64,000 bases of DNA from Paradevosia sp036499825 (GCA_036499825.1 DASYCZ010000008.1:62001-126000), one strand, 5' to 3'. Positions 8,474 to 17,140 are shown, counted from the stretch's first letter. Notes: generated by a model from the sequence alone, not told the origin. Numbers and translations are program-made.

Positions 8474-9241
8474 CTAGAAGTTGTCCTTGGCCTTGCGGAG
8501 GGCAGCAAAGACCGCGGCAGGATCGTGGCCATCGAGGCCCATGGCCTTGGCCATGGCGGGGGTATCGGCGCGCAGGAAAGGATTGGCCTGCTTCTCCTCT
8601 CCGAGGCGCGACGGAATGGTGAAGCGGCCGGCTGTGCGCAACGCATCGACCTCGTCGGCCCTGGCCTTGAGCACGCTATTGTGGGGATCGACGCTCAGCG
8701 CGAACCTGGCGTTGCTGGCGGTATATTCATGCCCGCAATAGATGAGCGTATCGTCGGGCAGGGCGCGAAGGCCCAGAAGACCCTGCCACATGGGCCCGGG
8801 CGTGCCTTCGAACATGCGGCCGACGCCGAGGGAGAACAGGGCATCGCCGGTGAACAAATGCCCGCCGCTGCGGTCGTAATAGGCGATGTGACCGAGCGTG
8901 TGGCCGGGTACGGCGAAGATTTGGAATTCGGTGGCGCCGAGTTTGACCGTATCGCCGGGCGCCACGAGGGCATCGAGACCTTCGATCTTGTCGGCCTCGG
9001 CGCTGGGGCCGGTGACAGTGACGCCGAAATCGGCCTTGAGTTCGGCAATGCCCTCGACGTGATCGACATGGTGATGAGTGATGAGGATATCGCTCAGCGT
9101 CCAGCCCCGACGCTGCAGGGCGGCCTTGATGGGGGCTGCCTCGGGCGCATCGATGGCGGCGGTCCTGCGGGTTTCGGTATCGTGGGCAAGATAGCCGTAA
9201 TTATCGCTGCGGGCCTCGAAAACGTCGACGATCAAGCTCAC
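8474..9241 (-). CDS. gloB: Hydroxyacylglutathione hydrolase (glyoxalase II)
   Basis: Metallo-beta-lactamase-fold enzyme that hydrolyses S-D-lactoylglutathione to lactate and glutathione, completing methylglyoxal detoxification. It has 255 residues. The dinuclear metal motif THHHVDH is at 55-61; later ligands appear in VPGHTLGH, FTGDALF and YCGHEYT, and the C-terminal glyoxalase II domain (NPFLRAD) is present. It is divergent from a methyltransferase gene and followed closely by a GNAT gene. The glutathione theme recurs in two ChaC-like genes in this window. Confidence 0.95.
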   Translation of the reverse strand: MSLIVDVFEARSDNYGYLAHDTETRRTAAIDAPEAAPIKAALQRRGWTLSDILITHHHVDHVEGIAELKADFGVTVTGPSAEADKIEGLDALVAPGDTVKLGATEFQIFAVPGHTLGHIAYYDRSGGHLFTGDALFSLGVGRMFEGTPGPMWQGLLGLRALPDDTLIYCGHEYTASNARFALSVDPHNSVLKARADEVDALRTAGRFTIPSRLGEEKQANPFLRADTPAMAKAMGLDGHDPAAVFAALRKAKDNF

Positions 9242-9335
9242 TTGAGAACAATCCTAGTGCTGAAAATATCGTGTTTTGAAGGTAAGGGCGCCGTCGGTAC
9301 ATGACAAGCGCGGCGGCTTCCCGCAGAATGGTTTC

Positions 9336-10079
9336 ATGGCTCAAGACGTTGCCCGCCTGATCGAATTCTACAAATCCCCCCTGGGCCGCATCGCGCGCAC
9401 CCTGGTGCGCGAGCAGATCGTTGGGGTGGCGGGCAATGTGCGCGGACAGCGCGTGCTGGGGCTCGGTTTTGCGACGCCTTATCTGCGCTTCACCATGGAC
9501 AAGGCCGAGAGGGTGCTGGCCTTCATGCCGGGACGGCAGGGAGCGTCGGCGTGGCCGCGCGAAGGGCCGTCGCATACGGTGCTCTGCGATCCCCTGGAAA
9601 TGCCGCTGACGGATTCGGCGATCGATCTCGTCATCGCCGTGCATGCGTTCGAGCATATCGCCGACGCCGAGGAACTGATGCGCGAGCTGTGGCGGATCTC
9701 GGCGCCCAACGCCAAGCTGGTCGTGGTGGTGCCGCGGCGGCGCGGCATGTGGGCGCAACGCGACAACTCACCGTTCGGCACGGGCAATCCGTTCTCGGGC
9801 CCACAGCTCGAGAAACTGCTGCGCGATCATTCCTTCACCCCCGAGGTGTGGCGCGACGCGCTGTTTTTGCCGCCGTCGCAATCGGCGCTGATCCTCAAAT
9901 CGACGCGGTTCTTCGAGCGGGCCGGGCGGCTGTTCGGACCGGCGCTGGCGGGTGTGACGGTCGTGCGGGCTCGCAAGGAGGCGTTTCCGGCCGTTCCGCG
10001 ACGGCGGCGGGTGGAGCGCTATGTGCGCGTGCCGGACCTGGCGCCGCAGGCGATCATGGAACTGCCGCCCAAGCGCTAA
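9336..10079 (+). CDS. Class I SAM-dependent methyltransferase
   Basis: A 247-residue methyltransferase-like protein. The SAM-binding strand appears as RVLGLGFATPYLRF, the acidic second motif region is diffuse, and motif DLVIAVHAFEHIADAEELM followed by LWRISAPNAKLVVVVPRRRG is the Methyltransf_11 pattern. Motif I is degenerate (no GxGxG). The ATG at 9336 is preferred over an upstream in-frame start at 9276, which would lie close to the gloB start region. It is divergent from gloB, an arrangement I recall from related genomes. The substrate is unknown. Confidence 0.8.
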   Translation: MAQDVARLIEFYKSPLGRIARTLVREQIVGVAGNVRGQRVLGLGFATPYLRFTMDKAERVLAFMPGRQGASAWPREGPSHTVLCDPLEMPLTDSAIDLVIAVHAFEHIADAEELMRELWRISAPNAKLVVVVPRRRGMWAQRDNSPFGTGNPFSGPQLEKLLRDHSFTPEVWRDALFLPPSQSALILKSTRFFERAGRLFGPALAGVTVVRARKEAFPAVPRRRRVERYVRVPDLAPQAIMELPPKR

Positions 10080-10168
10080 GGCCCTGAATCGCGCCGGCCC
10101 AGTTTTCTTTGCCTTCCGGCAAGGGTTTGACTATGGTCCGCGCGATTTATCGAGCCCCATGCCAAACC

Positions 10169-11266
10169 ATGTCCGACCGCCCTGTTCCCCAGCCCGGAAT
10201 TTTGAAGATTGCTCCCTATGTGCCGGGGCGGGCCGATGCCCCCACGGGGGTGAGGCTGGTGAAGCTATCGGCCAACGAATCCCCGCTCGGCGCCAGCCCC
10301 GAGGCGCTGGAAGCGCTGAAGGCGGCGATCGGGCATCCGGAGATCTATCCGGAAGGCTCGTCCCGGCTGCTGCGCGAGGCACTGGGCGAGGTGCATGGGC
10401 TCGATCCCAGCCGCATCGTCTGCGGCTTCGGCTCGGACGACCTGCTGCATCTGTTGGCGCAGGTCTATCTCGGCGAGGGCGACGAGGCGGTGATGAGCCA
10501 ATATGGCTTCAACGTCTATCCGATCATCACCCGCGGCGCGTCGGCCGAAATCATCATGGTGCCCGAGGTCGATTACAAGGCCGATATCGATGGCCTGTTG
10601 GCGGCAGTCAACGAAAAGACGCGTATTGTGTTTCTCGCCAACCCCAACAATCCGACCGGCACATACCTCACTGCCGCGGAGCTCGACCGGCTGCATGCCG
10701 GGTTGCGGCCGGATGTGTTGTTCGTGCTCGATTCCGCCTATGCGGAATATGTGACGGCGGAGGACTATACGGTTGGCATCGACCTGGTGAACCGGGCGGA
10801 CAACGTCGTGATGGTGCGCACCTTCTCCAAGATGGGCATCGCCGGCGAACGTGTCGGCTGGCTGTATGGGCCCGATCATGTGGTGGATGCCGTCAACCGG
10901 CTGCGTGGGCCGTTCAATGTCTCGGTAACCGGGCAGGCGGCTGCGGCTGCGGCGGCACGCGACGTCGCCTTCACCGCGGAACTGCGGTCACACAATGCGC
11001 GCTGGCGCGATTGGCTGACGCGAAGCCTCCGCTCAAACGCCATCCGCGTGCCGCCCAGCCAGGGTAATTTCGTTCTGGCGCTGTTCGCCGATCCGCGGAC
11101 CGCAAAGGCCGCCTTCGAGGCGCTGCGTGCCAAAGGGCTGCTGGTGCGCGAAATGCACGGCTACGGTATTCCGGAAGGCCTGCGGATTTCCATGGGGCTC
11201 GAAGAGGACATGCGGGCGGTGGTCGGCGTGCTCAAGGATTTCGGCGCGGCGGGAGCGATCGATTGA
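10169..11266 (+). CDS. hisC: Histidinol-phosphate aminotransferase
   Basis: PLP enzyme converting imidazole acetol phosphate to histidinol phosphate; in alphaproteobacteria such enzymes often also transaminate aromatic keto acids. It has 365 residues from ATG 10169 (an upstream in-frame start at 10109 is not needed). Motifs: VKLSANESPLGASP near the N terminus, ANPNNPTGTY, and the PLP lysine in FSKMGIAGERVGW (about K221). The stop overlaps the tyrC start (TGATG), so the two are translationally coupled; this pairing points to a joint role in Tyr/Phe synthesis. Confidence 0.95.
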   Translation: MSDRPVPQPGILKIAPYVPGRADAPTGVRLVKLSANESPLGASPEALEALKAAIGHPEIYPEGSSRLLREALGEVHGLDPSRIVCGFGSDDLLHLLAQVYLGEGDEAVMSQYGFNVYPIITRGASAEIIMVPEVDYKADIDGLLAAVNEKTRIVFLANPNNPTGTYLTAAELDRLHAGLRPDVLFVLDSAYAEYVTAEDYTVGIDLVNRADNVVMVRTFSKMGIAGERVGWLYGPDHVVDAVNRLRGPFNVSVTGQAAAAAAARDVAFTAELRSHNARWRDWLTRSLRSNAIRVPPSQGNFVLALFADPRTAKAAFEALRAKGLLVREMHGYGIPEGLRISMGLEEDMRAVVGVLKDFGAAGAID

Positions 11267-12228
11267 TGTTCAAGAAACTGGCGCTGATCGGCATCGGCCT
11301 CATCGGTTCGTCCATAGCGCGTGCAGCGCGCGAAAAGGGCCTGGTCCAAAGCATCGCCATTGCGACGCGAAAGCAGGAAACGCTGGATGAGGCTCAGGCG
11401 CTGAAGCTGGGCGACAGCTATACGCTGGATGCGGCGGAGGCGGTACGCGGCGCTGATCTGGTGATCATCTGCACGCCGGTCGGCGCCTATGAGGCTGTGG
11501 CGCGCGCGATAGAAGGGGCGCTGGAGCCGGGCGCGATCCTCTCGGATGTCGGTTCGGTGAAGGAGTTCGCCGTCAAGACCATCGGGCCGTTCGTGCCCGC
11601 GGGTGTGCATTTCATCCCCGGGCATCCGATTGCCGGCACCGAGCATTCGGGGCCTTCGGCAGGATTTCCCGAACTGTTCGTCAATCGCTGGTGCGTGCTG
11701 ACGCCGGTTGCGGATGTCGATCCGGAAGCGGTGCGCCGACTGGAAGCGTTCTGGCGCGGCATGGGCTCGAAGGTCGAGGTGATGGACGCGGCGCACCACG
11801 ACATGGTGCTGGCCATCACCAGCCACATTCCGCATCTCATCGCCTACAATATCGTGGGTACGGTGGCTGATCTCGAAACCACCACCAAGTCGGAAGTCAT
11901 CAAATTCTCGGCCTCGGGCTTTCGCGATTTCACGCGTATCGCGGCCAGCGATCCGGTCATGTGGCGCGACGTGTTCCTCACGAACCGCGATGCGGTGCTG
12001 GAAATGCTCGGCCGGTTCCTCGAAGACCTGTCGGTCTTGCAGCGCGCCGTGCGCACAGGCGACGGGCCGGCGCTGGAAACGATGTTCGCCCGGACCCGCG
12101 CCATAAGGCGCTCGATCATCGATGCGGGGCAGGAGACGGCAGCCGCCGATTTCGGGCGGCCGCACGAGGCTGAGGCTGCGCCGCCGCTCGGGATCAAGCG
12201 AGACCATGGCGGCGGTGAGGACGCCTGA
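11266..12228 (+). CDS. tyrC: Prephenate/arogenate dehydrogenase
   Basis: NAD(P)-dependent cyclohexadienyl dehydrogenase of tyrosine synthesis. It has 320 residues: Rossmann motif IGIGLIGSS at the N terminus, LVIICTPVG, SDVGSVKEF, and the catalytic-region HFIPGHPIAGTEHSG. The ATG at 11266 overlaps the hisC stop by one base. Prephenate versus arogenate preference is not readable from the sequence. A dispersed repeat lies directly after the stop. Confidence 0.93.
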   Translation: MFKKLALIGIGLIGSSIARAAREKGLVQSIAIATRKQETLDEAQALKLGDSYTLDAAEAVRGADLVIICTPVGAYEAVARAIEGALEPGAILSDVGSVKEFAVKTIGPFVPAGVHFIPGHPIAGTEHSGPSAGFPELFVNRWCVLTPVADVDPEAVRRLEAFWRGMGSKVEVMDAAHHDMVLAITSHIPHLIAYNIVGTVADLETTTKSEVIKFSASGFRDFTRIAASDPVMWRDVFLTNRDAVLEMLGRFLEDLSVLQRAVRTGDGPALETMFARTRAIRRSIIDAGQETAAADFGRPHEAEAAPPLGIKRDHGGGEDA

Positions 12229-12230
12229 CC

Positions 12231-12330
12231 AGAGCGTTCATTTTGATGCAATCAAACGAGCGCTCCAGATCTTTGTCGATCGCATTTTCGACCGGAAAAG
12301 TGGCCTCCACTTTCCCTGAAAGCCGCTTTA
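12231..12330 (-). repeat. Two-hairpin dispersed repeat, copy A
   Basis: Homologous over its length to 15301-15404 when read on the minus strand. It contains the GGAAAAGTGG / CCACTTTCC inverted repeat (12294-12315) and the GTTTGAT / ATCAAAA-like inner pair (12240-12256). It fills the whole space between the convergent tyrC and DUF2125 genes, and its outer edge overlaps the TAA of the DUF2125 gene at 12328-12330. Confidence 0.8.
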
Positions 12331-13296
12331 GAACAGCGGCGGGATGACCCCTATGGGCAGGATGCCCGAAAGGATGACGCCGCCACGCAGGGTCAGCGTC
12401 TGGGCGTAGGAGCCATCGGGAGCCTGGTTGCCCAGGATCAGCGGCCTGATCTGAGCGGGGATCATGGCGCCGAAGCGCTCTACGATACCCGTCGAGGTCA
12501 GCTTGACCTGGCCTTCCGTCCGCATCTGGGCATCGAGATTGAGTGTCCCGGCGGCGTTGAAATTGGCATCGCCATCGGCGCCATGGAAGGTCACGAGGTT
12601 GAGATTGCCGCCGGCGGCCTGCCAGCGGCGCACAGCGTCGGCATCCAGCATCTGGCGGACGTCGTCGGGAACCTTGGTGAGCTCAGCCTCGAAATCCAGG
12701 TCGCCGTCATTGACCTGAAAGCCGGGGGCATTGAGATTGTCGGCCTTGGCGTAGATGGCGAGGCCGGCGAGGCCCGCGGCGGCATCGTGTTGCTCGGGGA
12801 TATCGAGCAGATGCACTTCCATCAGCGACGTCTTGGCGATGAGCTCGTCGCTTGGGATGGCATTGTTGAAGGCGACGTTCTCGGCATGCAGCGAGATGCG
12901 GCCGATGCGCCAGCCCTCGAGATGGCCGCTAAGTTCGGCATCTGTCCAGTCGAGACGCTGCTTGCTGCCGGTGAAGGCATCGGAAAGGGTCAGCGGCGCC
13001 TTGGCGAAGAACAGCGCATGGGTCGGCTGGTAGACCAGCACGCTTGCCCGCAATTCGGCGAGATTGGCGGTCAGATCTTCCTGGACGAGCTGCGCATCGG
13101 TGCAGGTGAGGTCGAAGCGGAAGGGGAAGCCGGCGACGGAAAGTGCGCCGCAGGTGATTTTCGGGTTGGTTATGCCGTCGGCCTCAGCCAGGCTCTCGAC
13201 GGTGCTCTTGATCTGCCCGGCGAAAAATAGCCAGGCGCCGCACCAGGCGACAACGACTAGAAAGACGACCGAGCCTAGAATGATGATTCGCTTCAT
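12328..13296 (-). CDS. DUF2125 domain-containing protein
   Basis: A 322-residue protein with one N-terminal membrane anchor (about residues 4-28, IIILGSVVFLVVVAWCGAWLFF), after which the bulk is predicted periplasmic. The sequence matches DUF2125, an alphaproteobacterial envelope family without known function; CGALSVAGFPFRFDLTC is the typical early motif, with two cysteines that could form a disulfide. It ends in a hydrophobic run (GGVILSGILPIGVIPPLF). It is convergent with tyrC and divergent from the ChaC-like gene. Confidence 0.88.
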   Translation of the reverse strand: MKRIIILGSVVFLVVVAWCGAWLFFAGQIKSTVESLAEADGITNPKITCGALSVAGFPFRFDLTCTDAQLVQEDLTANLAELRASVLVYQPTHALFFAKAPLTLSDAFTGSKQRLDWTDAELSGHLEGWRIGRISLHAENVAFNNAIPSDELIAKTSLMEVHLLDIPEQHDAAAGLAGLAIYAKADNLNAPGFQVNDGDLDFEAELTKVPDDVRQMLDADAVRRWQAAGGNLNLVTFHGADGDANFNAAGTLNLDAQMRTEGQVKLTSTGIVERFGAMIPAQIRPLILGNQAPDGSYAQTLTLRGGVILSGILPIGVIPPLF

Positions 13297-13381
13297 TGCT
13301 CTTTTCTAACCGCCCTGGGCATGGGCGTCACGCGCCTGCAGGCGGTTGATGGATTGCAAAAATACGGTGAGGGTGTGGCGG

Positions 13382-13936
13382 ATGGACGCTTCAAACACAA
13401 AGCCACGGGGACATTGGGTGTTCGGATACGGATCGCTGATCTGGAATCCGGGTTTCGACTTCATTTCGAGCCAGCTGGCGCTGCTGAAAGGCGCGCATCG
13501 AAGCCTCAGCATCTATTCCCACAGTCACCGGGGCACGGTGGAGCACCCGGGGCTGGTCTTCGGGCTGGTGCGTGGTGGTTCATGCCGCGGCATGGCGTTC
13601 GAGGTTGCGGACGAAATCTGGGTTGGGGTGCACGCCTATCTCCAGGACCGCGAGCAGGTGACAGGGGTTTATCGCGAAGCCTATCGGCCGATACGGCTGG
13701 CGAGCGGAGAGACGGTGACGGCGCTGGCGTTCCTCGTCGATGAGAGGCATGCGCAATATGCCGGGCGCCTCGATCTCGATGCGCAGTTGCGGCTGGTGCG
13801 GGACAGCATCGGTGTTTCGGGACGCAACATCGATTATGTGGTCAACACCGCCGAACATCTCGAGCGGCTGGGGCTCAAAGACCCGCAATTGCAGGAACTG
13901 GTGCGCCGCCTGAAGCAGACGCAGGAAACCGCCTAG
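13382..13936 (+). CDS. ChaC-like gamma-glutamylcyclotransferase (paralog 1)
   Basis: Predicted to cleave gamma-glutamyl peptides such as glutathione, releasing 5-oxoproline. The cyclotransferase signature WVFGYGSLIWNPGF opens the domain, and CRGMAFEV and VYREAYRPI follow as in ChaC proteins. It has 184 residues from ATG 13382; an ATG at 13349 and TTG at 13346 are also in frame, but the family starts just before the YGSL motif. Its stop overlaps by 4 bp the stop of the convergent unknown gene (shared CTAG). A second, more divergent family member lies at 19.8-20.5 kb. Confidence 0.85.
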   Translation: MDASNTKPRGHWVFGYGSLIWNPGFDFISSQLALLKGAHRSLSIYSHSHRGTVEHPGLVFGLVRGGSCRGMAFEVADEIWVGVHAYLQDREQVTGVYREAYRPIRLASGETVTALAFLVDERHAQYAGRLDLDAQLRLVRDSIGVSGRNIDYVVNTAEHLERLGLKDPQLQELVRRLKQTQETA

Positions 13937-14277
13937 GCGGCCGAAAGGCCGTTAAGGGGTTCGGCGCCTTCCAGGTCCCAGACCAGCGTCATGCGGGCAA
14001 CCTCGTCCGACGGCGCATCGAGGCTGAAAACACGATCGGCGCAATCGATGGCGAGGCGAAAGCGGGCGCGGCTGGACTGATCGTTGATGATGTCGGCATC
14101 GGAGCCGACCCAAAGCACCATATCGCCATTGGCCACGACATAGAGTTCACCGCTATGCAGGGCGAAATCGTCGAATTTTTCCGATGTCAGCGGATAGGCG
14201 CGACCGGATTTACCGCGCCAGCGGACGATCCGGGCATAAGGCGTCACATTCCGAATCTGGCTTGAACTGCTGACCAT
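13933..14277 (-). CDS. Uncharacterised 114-residue protein with LexA-type promoter
   Basis: I do not recognise a family. The protein is soluble-looking, with no signal peptide, membrane segment or cysteine-rich motif except a single Cys (AIDCADRVF). A basic N-terminal third (ARIVRWRGKSGRAYPL) precedes an acidic C-terminal half (LDAPSDEVARMTLVWDLEGAE); alternating hydrophobic residues suggest a mostly beta fold. AGGG lies 6 nt before the ATG at 14277. A perfect GTTC-N7-GTTC site overlaps its likely -10, so induction by DNA damage is inferred. It overlaps the ChaC gene tail-to-tail by 4 bp. Function is open. Confidence 0.75.
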   Translation of the reverse strand: MVSSSSQIRNVTPYARIVRWRGKSGRAYPLTSEKFDDFALHSGELYVVANGDMVLWVGSDADIINDQSSRARFRLAIDCADRVFSLDAPSDEVARMTLVWDLEGAEPLNGLSAA

Positions 14278-14305
14278 CGTAGCCCTGCTTGCACTCTAGC
14301 GGCGA

Positions 14306-14339
14306 GAACAAAAATAGAACAGATTGAATCAAATTGCAA
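14306..14339 (-). promoter_or_regulatory. LexA (SOS) box overlapping a sigma70-type promoter
   Basis: On the minus strand: -35-like TTGCAA (14339-14334), a 17-bp spacer, and -10 TATTTT (14316-14311). The -10 lies inside GTTC-TATTTTT-GTTC (14320-14306), a perfect match to GTTC-N7-GTTC, the known alphaproteobacterial LexA operator. The gene at 14277 starts 28 bases downstream. A GANTC site (14326-14330) sits in the spacer. Confidence 0.7.
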
Positions 14340-14388
14340 GCATATAACGCTACATTGCCTACATCTATGGTTCACACTGTCGGCACTG

Positions 14389-15207
14389 TCAATATGTAGT
14401 GGTCTGTCGTCCGTCTTCGGCCTGCTTGGCGATGGCAATCCGTTCGCTGAGCTCGGTGGTTAGCGGCCGGGTCAAACCCTGCTTCACAGCTTCCAATGCT
14501 AAAACATTGGATTTGGTTTCAATTGTTTCAATCAGCCGGGCCTGAAATTCTTCGAGGCTCAAGCCGGCGGGGATGGGCGGCAGGAAAACGGCGCGGGCCC
14601 GGCCGGGCCAGAGAACCAGGGAATTGCGGCCCCAGAACAGGCCGGAATTGAGGGCGACGGGCACGACGGGTACGCCGAGTTCGACATACATGCGAGCCAG
14701 GCCATATTTGTAATTGGGCGCGGCCAGCGGAGCCCGGCGCGTCCCCTCGGGGAAAATGATGATGCCGGCACCGGCTGCCAATTCCACCCTGGCCTGACGC
14801 AGCATGTCGGGAATGGCTTCGGAGCCCTTGGCGCGGTCGACCTCGATGCAGCCGAGCGAGCGCGCCGCCCAGCCGAAGAAGGGGATGCGCATCAACTCCT
14901 TTTTGACGATATAGGCCGGGCGCTCGATAAAGGGCAGGACCGCGAAGACGTCCCAGTCGCTCTGATGCTTGGAGGCGATGATGCAGCCGCCGGGCGGAAT
15001 GTTCTCGGCGCCGCTGACCTCGGTGCGCATGCCGATGATCCAGCGCAGGAAGAAGAGGTTGGCATTGCCCCAGTAACGGGCGATGGCGAGGCCGATGCCA
15101 GTGCGGCCGCACACAAGGCCAAGGATGCCGAGGACGATGGCCAAAATGACCGTCTGGCCAAGAAACAGGATATAGAACAGTGCCGAGCGCAGGGCCTGCG
15201 TGACCAT
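14389..15207 (-). CDS. plsC: 1-acyl-sn-glycerol-3-phosphate acyltransferase
   Basis: Makes phosphatidic acid by acylating lysophosphatidate at the inner membrane. It has 272 residues. Hydrophobic N-terminal segment (about 8-40), then acyltransferase block I KHQSDWD (H81, D86), block III FPEGTR (152-157) and block IV PVVPVALNSG. The C-terminal 40 residues are helical and charged. It lies downstream of ftsX on the same strand but is separated from it by 195 bp holding a dispersed repeat, so it may have its own promoter. Confidence 0.93.
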   Translation of the reverse strand: MVTQALRSALFYILFLGQTVILAIVLGILGLVCGRTGIGLAIARYWGNANLFFLRWIIGMRTEVSGAENIPPGGCIIASKHQSDWDVFAVLPFIERPAYIVKKELMRIPFFGWAARSLGCIEVDRAKGSEAIPDMLRQARVELAAGAGIIIFPEGTRRAPLAAPNYKYGLARMYVELGVPVVPVALNSGLFWGRNSLVLWPGRARAVFLPPIPAGLSLEEFQARLIETIETKSNVLALEAVKQGLTRPLTTELSERIAIAKQAEDGRQTTTY

Positions 15208-15300
15208 GGAGTTCTCCTGGCAGGGCTGACTGGCCCTCTTCCATTTAAAGCGAGAATACCGATTTGGCGACAGGGCAGGCCGGGTCTCGGTCCGGAGCCC

Positions 15301-15404
15301 AGAGCGTTTTCAGGAAAAGTGGATGCCACTTTTCCGTCTCGAAAACACGAACAGACAAAGACTTGGAGCGTTCGTTTTGATGTAATCAAAACATTAAACG
15401 CTCT
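15301..15404 (+). repeat. Two-hairpin dispersed repeat, copy B (best preserved)
   Basis: Hairpin 1 is GGAAAAGTGG (15313-15322), ATG, CCACTTTTCC (15326-15335). Hairpin 2 is GTTTTGAT (15374-15381), GTA, ATCAAAAC (15385-15392). The element opens with AGAGCGTTTTC and closes with its inverted counterpart AACGCTCT. Its end overlaps the ftsX stop (minus strand TAG, 15405-15403). Copies A and C are recognisably the same element. Confidence 0.85.
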
Positions 15405-16323
15405 AGGAGATCTGCGTCAGGAAGCGGCGTACCGTCATGCGCGAGGTGATGGCGGTGAGCGCGGCGATGACCGGAACCACGGCGGCGATGCCGATGATGC
15501 CATCGATGCCGAGCGCGAAACGGCCGAAGAAGACCCCAAGCTGGGTACTGGCGGCGTCGGAGACGACATTGCCCACGGTGAGGCCGATGAGGAAAAAGAA
15601 CACGATGGCTGCGACACCGCCCAAAACCCCGCCACGCAGCCCTATGGCGAGAAACCGCCCCTGGAACTCGCCGGCGATGAAGCTGTTGGACGCCCCGATG
15701 AAATGCAGCACGTCGACGATCTCGCGGTTGCCCGCCATGGTGCCGCGCGTGGCGAAGATGACGGCAAGGACCGTGGCGACGACGATGAGGGACAGTACCA
15801 ATAGGCCCGAGACCACGATGGTGCCGGCCATGGTGTTGAGCTGCTGGCGCCAGGCGGCATGCGTTTCGAGGCTGGCGCCCTTGATGGCGGTGAGATCCTG
15901 ACGGAGCTTTTCGATGTCGGCATCGGCGGGGTCGGAGAGTTCGACCACCACCAGGCGCGGTACGTCGATGGCGGAGAGATCGAGGCCGGTTCCGAGCCAG
16001 GGCTCGATGAGCTGCAGATTTTCCTCGAGCGTCAGCGCGCGGGCGCTGGCAACGCCCGGTGTGGCTTCGGCCAGGGAAACCGCGGTACGCAGGTTACTGT
16101 CCATGACCTCGCCCTCGACGGGACGGATCTGGATGGTGACTTCGCGGCCGACATCGGCCGACCAGGCGATGGCGGATTTCTGCACCAGCACCACGCCGCC
16201 CAGCGTCACCGCCGAGAGGAACGCCATGATGGCGATGAGCAGCAGCAGCGTGCGCCCGGCAACCGAGTGCGCGGGGACGATGGAGGCGGGACGGGCGCGG
16301 GTGGGCATCTTGATCTCAGTCAT
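15403..16323 (-). CDS. ftsX: Cell division protein FtsX
   Basis: Membrane partner of the FtsE ATPase; FtsEX controls peptidoglycan hydrolases at the division site. It has 306 residues from ATG 16323. A first membrane helix (about 26-49, RTLLLLIAIMAFL), a periplasmic domain of roughly 120 residues, then three C-terminal helices (SGLLVLSLIVVAT, GGVAAIVFFFLIG, IGIAAVVPVIAAL) give the FtsX topology. Its start lies inside ftsE, whose stop is at 16316 (8-bp overlap), so coupling is expected. A much longer in-frame opening upstream is an ftsE shadow. The stop codon coincides with the edge of a dispersed repeat. Confidence 0.94.
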   Translation of the reverse strand: MTEIKMPTRARPASIVPAHSVAGRTLLLLIAIMAFLSAVTLGGVVLVQKSAIAWSADVGREVTIQIRPVEGEVMDSNLRTAVSLAEATPGVASARALTLEENLQLIEPWLGTGLDLSAIDVPRLVVVELSDPADADIEKLRQDLTAIKGASLETHAAWRQQLNTMAGTIVVSGLLVLSLIVVATVLAVIFATRGTMAGNREIVDVLHFIGASNSFIAGEFQGRFLAIGLRGGVLGGVAAIVFFFLIGLTVGNVVSDAASTQLGVFFGRFALGIDGIIGIAAVVPVIAALTAITSRMTVRRFLTQIS

Positions 16324-16975
16324 GGATGACCAGCTCCCCGTCACGCAGCACCATGCGCGGGTAGTCGAACTTGTCGAGCAGCGGCAGTTCGTGGGTGGCC
16401 AAAATGATCGTGGTGCCCGAGCGGTTGAGCTCTGCGAACAGATGCACCAACCGCTCGGAAAGATCAGGGTCGACGTTACCGGTCGGCTCGTCGGCGAGCA
16501 GCAGTTCCGGCCGGGCGATGACGGCGCGGGCGATGGCGGCGCGCTGTTTTTCTCCGCCCGACAGGAGCGAGGGATGGGCATCCATGCGATTGCCCAGGCC
16601 GACCCAGGTCAGCAATTCCTCGACATTGGAGCGGTATTCGGTTTCGGGCTGGCCGAGCACGCGCAACGGCAGCGCCACGTTCTCAAAGGTAGTGAGATGA
16701 TCGAGCAGGCGAAATTCCTGGAAGACGATGCCGATATGGCGGCGCATCTGCAAAAGGTGATCGCGATCAAGACGCGTCACGTCCTGCCCGAACATGGTGA
16801 CCTTGCCGCGGGTCGGCTTCAGCGACAGCAGCAACAGCCGCAGCAGCGAAGTCTTGCCGGAACCGGAGGGGCCGGTGAGGAAGTGGAAAGTGCCCGGTTC
16901 GACCCTGAAACTCAAATCCTTGAGAATTTCCGGACCCTGGCCATAGCGCAGACCCACATCGGTAAATTCGATCAA
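16316..16975 (-). CDS. ftsE: Cell division ATP-binding protein FtsE
   Basis: ABC ATPase of the FtsEX complex. Walker A GPSGSGKT (35-42), signature LSGGEKQR, Walker B LLLADEPTGNVDP and switch THELPLL are all intact. I choose a TTG start at 16975: GGAGAG sits 7 nt before it, the product then begins IEFTDVGLRYG as in other FtsE proteins, and the length is the family-typical 219 residues. ATG codons at 17008 and 17011 would add 11-12 residues without an equally good ribosome-binding site. It overlaps ftsX and is divergent from the DUF3426 gene. Confidence 0.94.
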   Translation of the reverse strand: MIEFTDVGLRYGQGPEILKDLSFRVEPGTFHFLTGPSGSGKTSLLRLLLLSLKPTRGKVTMFGQDVTRLDRDHLLQMRRHIGIVFQEFRLLDHLTTFENVALPLRVLGQPETEYRSNVEELLTWVGLGNRMDAHPSLLSGGEKQRAAIARAVIARPELLLADEPTGNVDPDLSERLVHLFAELNRSGTTIILATHELPLLDKFDYPRMVLRDGELVIHD

Positions 16976-17140
16976 TGCGCAGCTCTCCGAATCAGGCGCT
17001 CGGCGCATCATAGCAGCAGCGGCGGGGAATAGGCCGGCCTTGCGTGGCCGGACCACAGGCGATGATGAAATGTGACGAGGTTTGAGGAGTCTTAACCGCT
17101 CGCCGCTAGGGTCTATGCACTCGATTAAGTTCTTTGGCCG

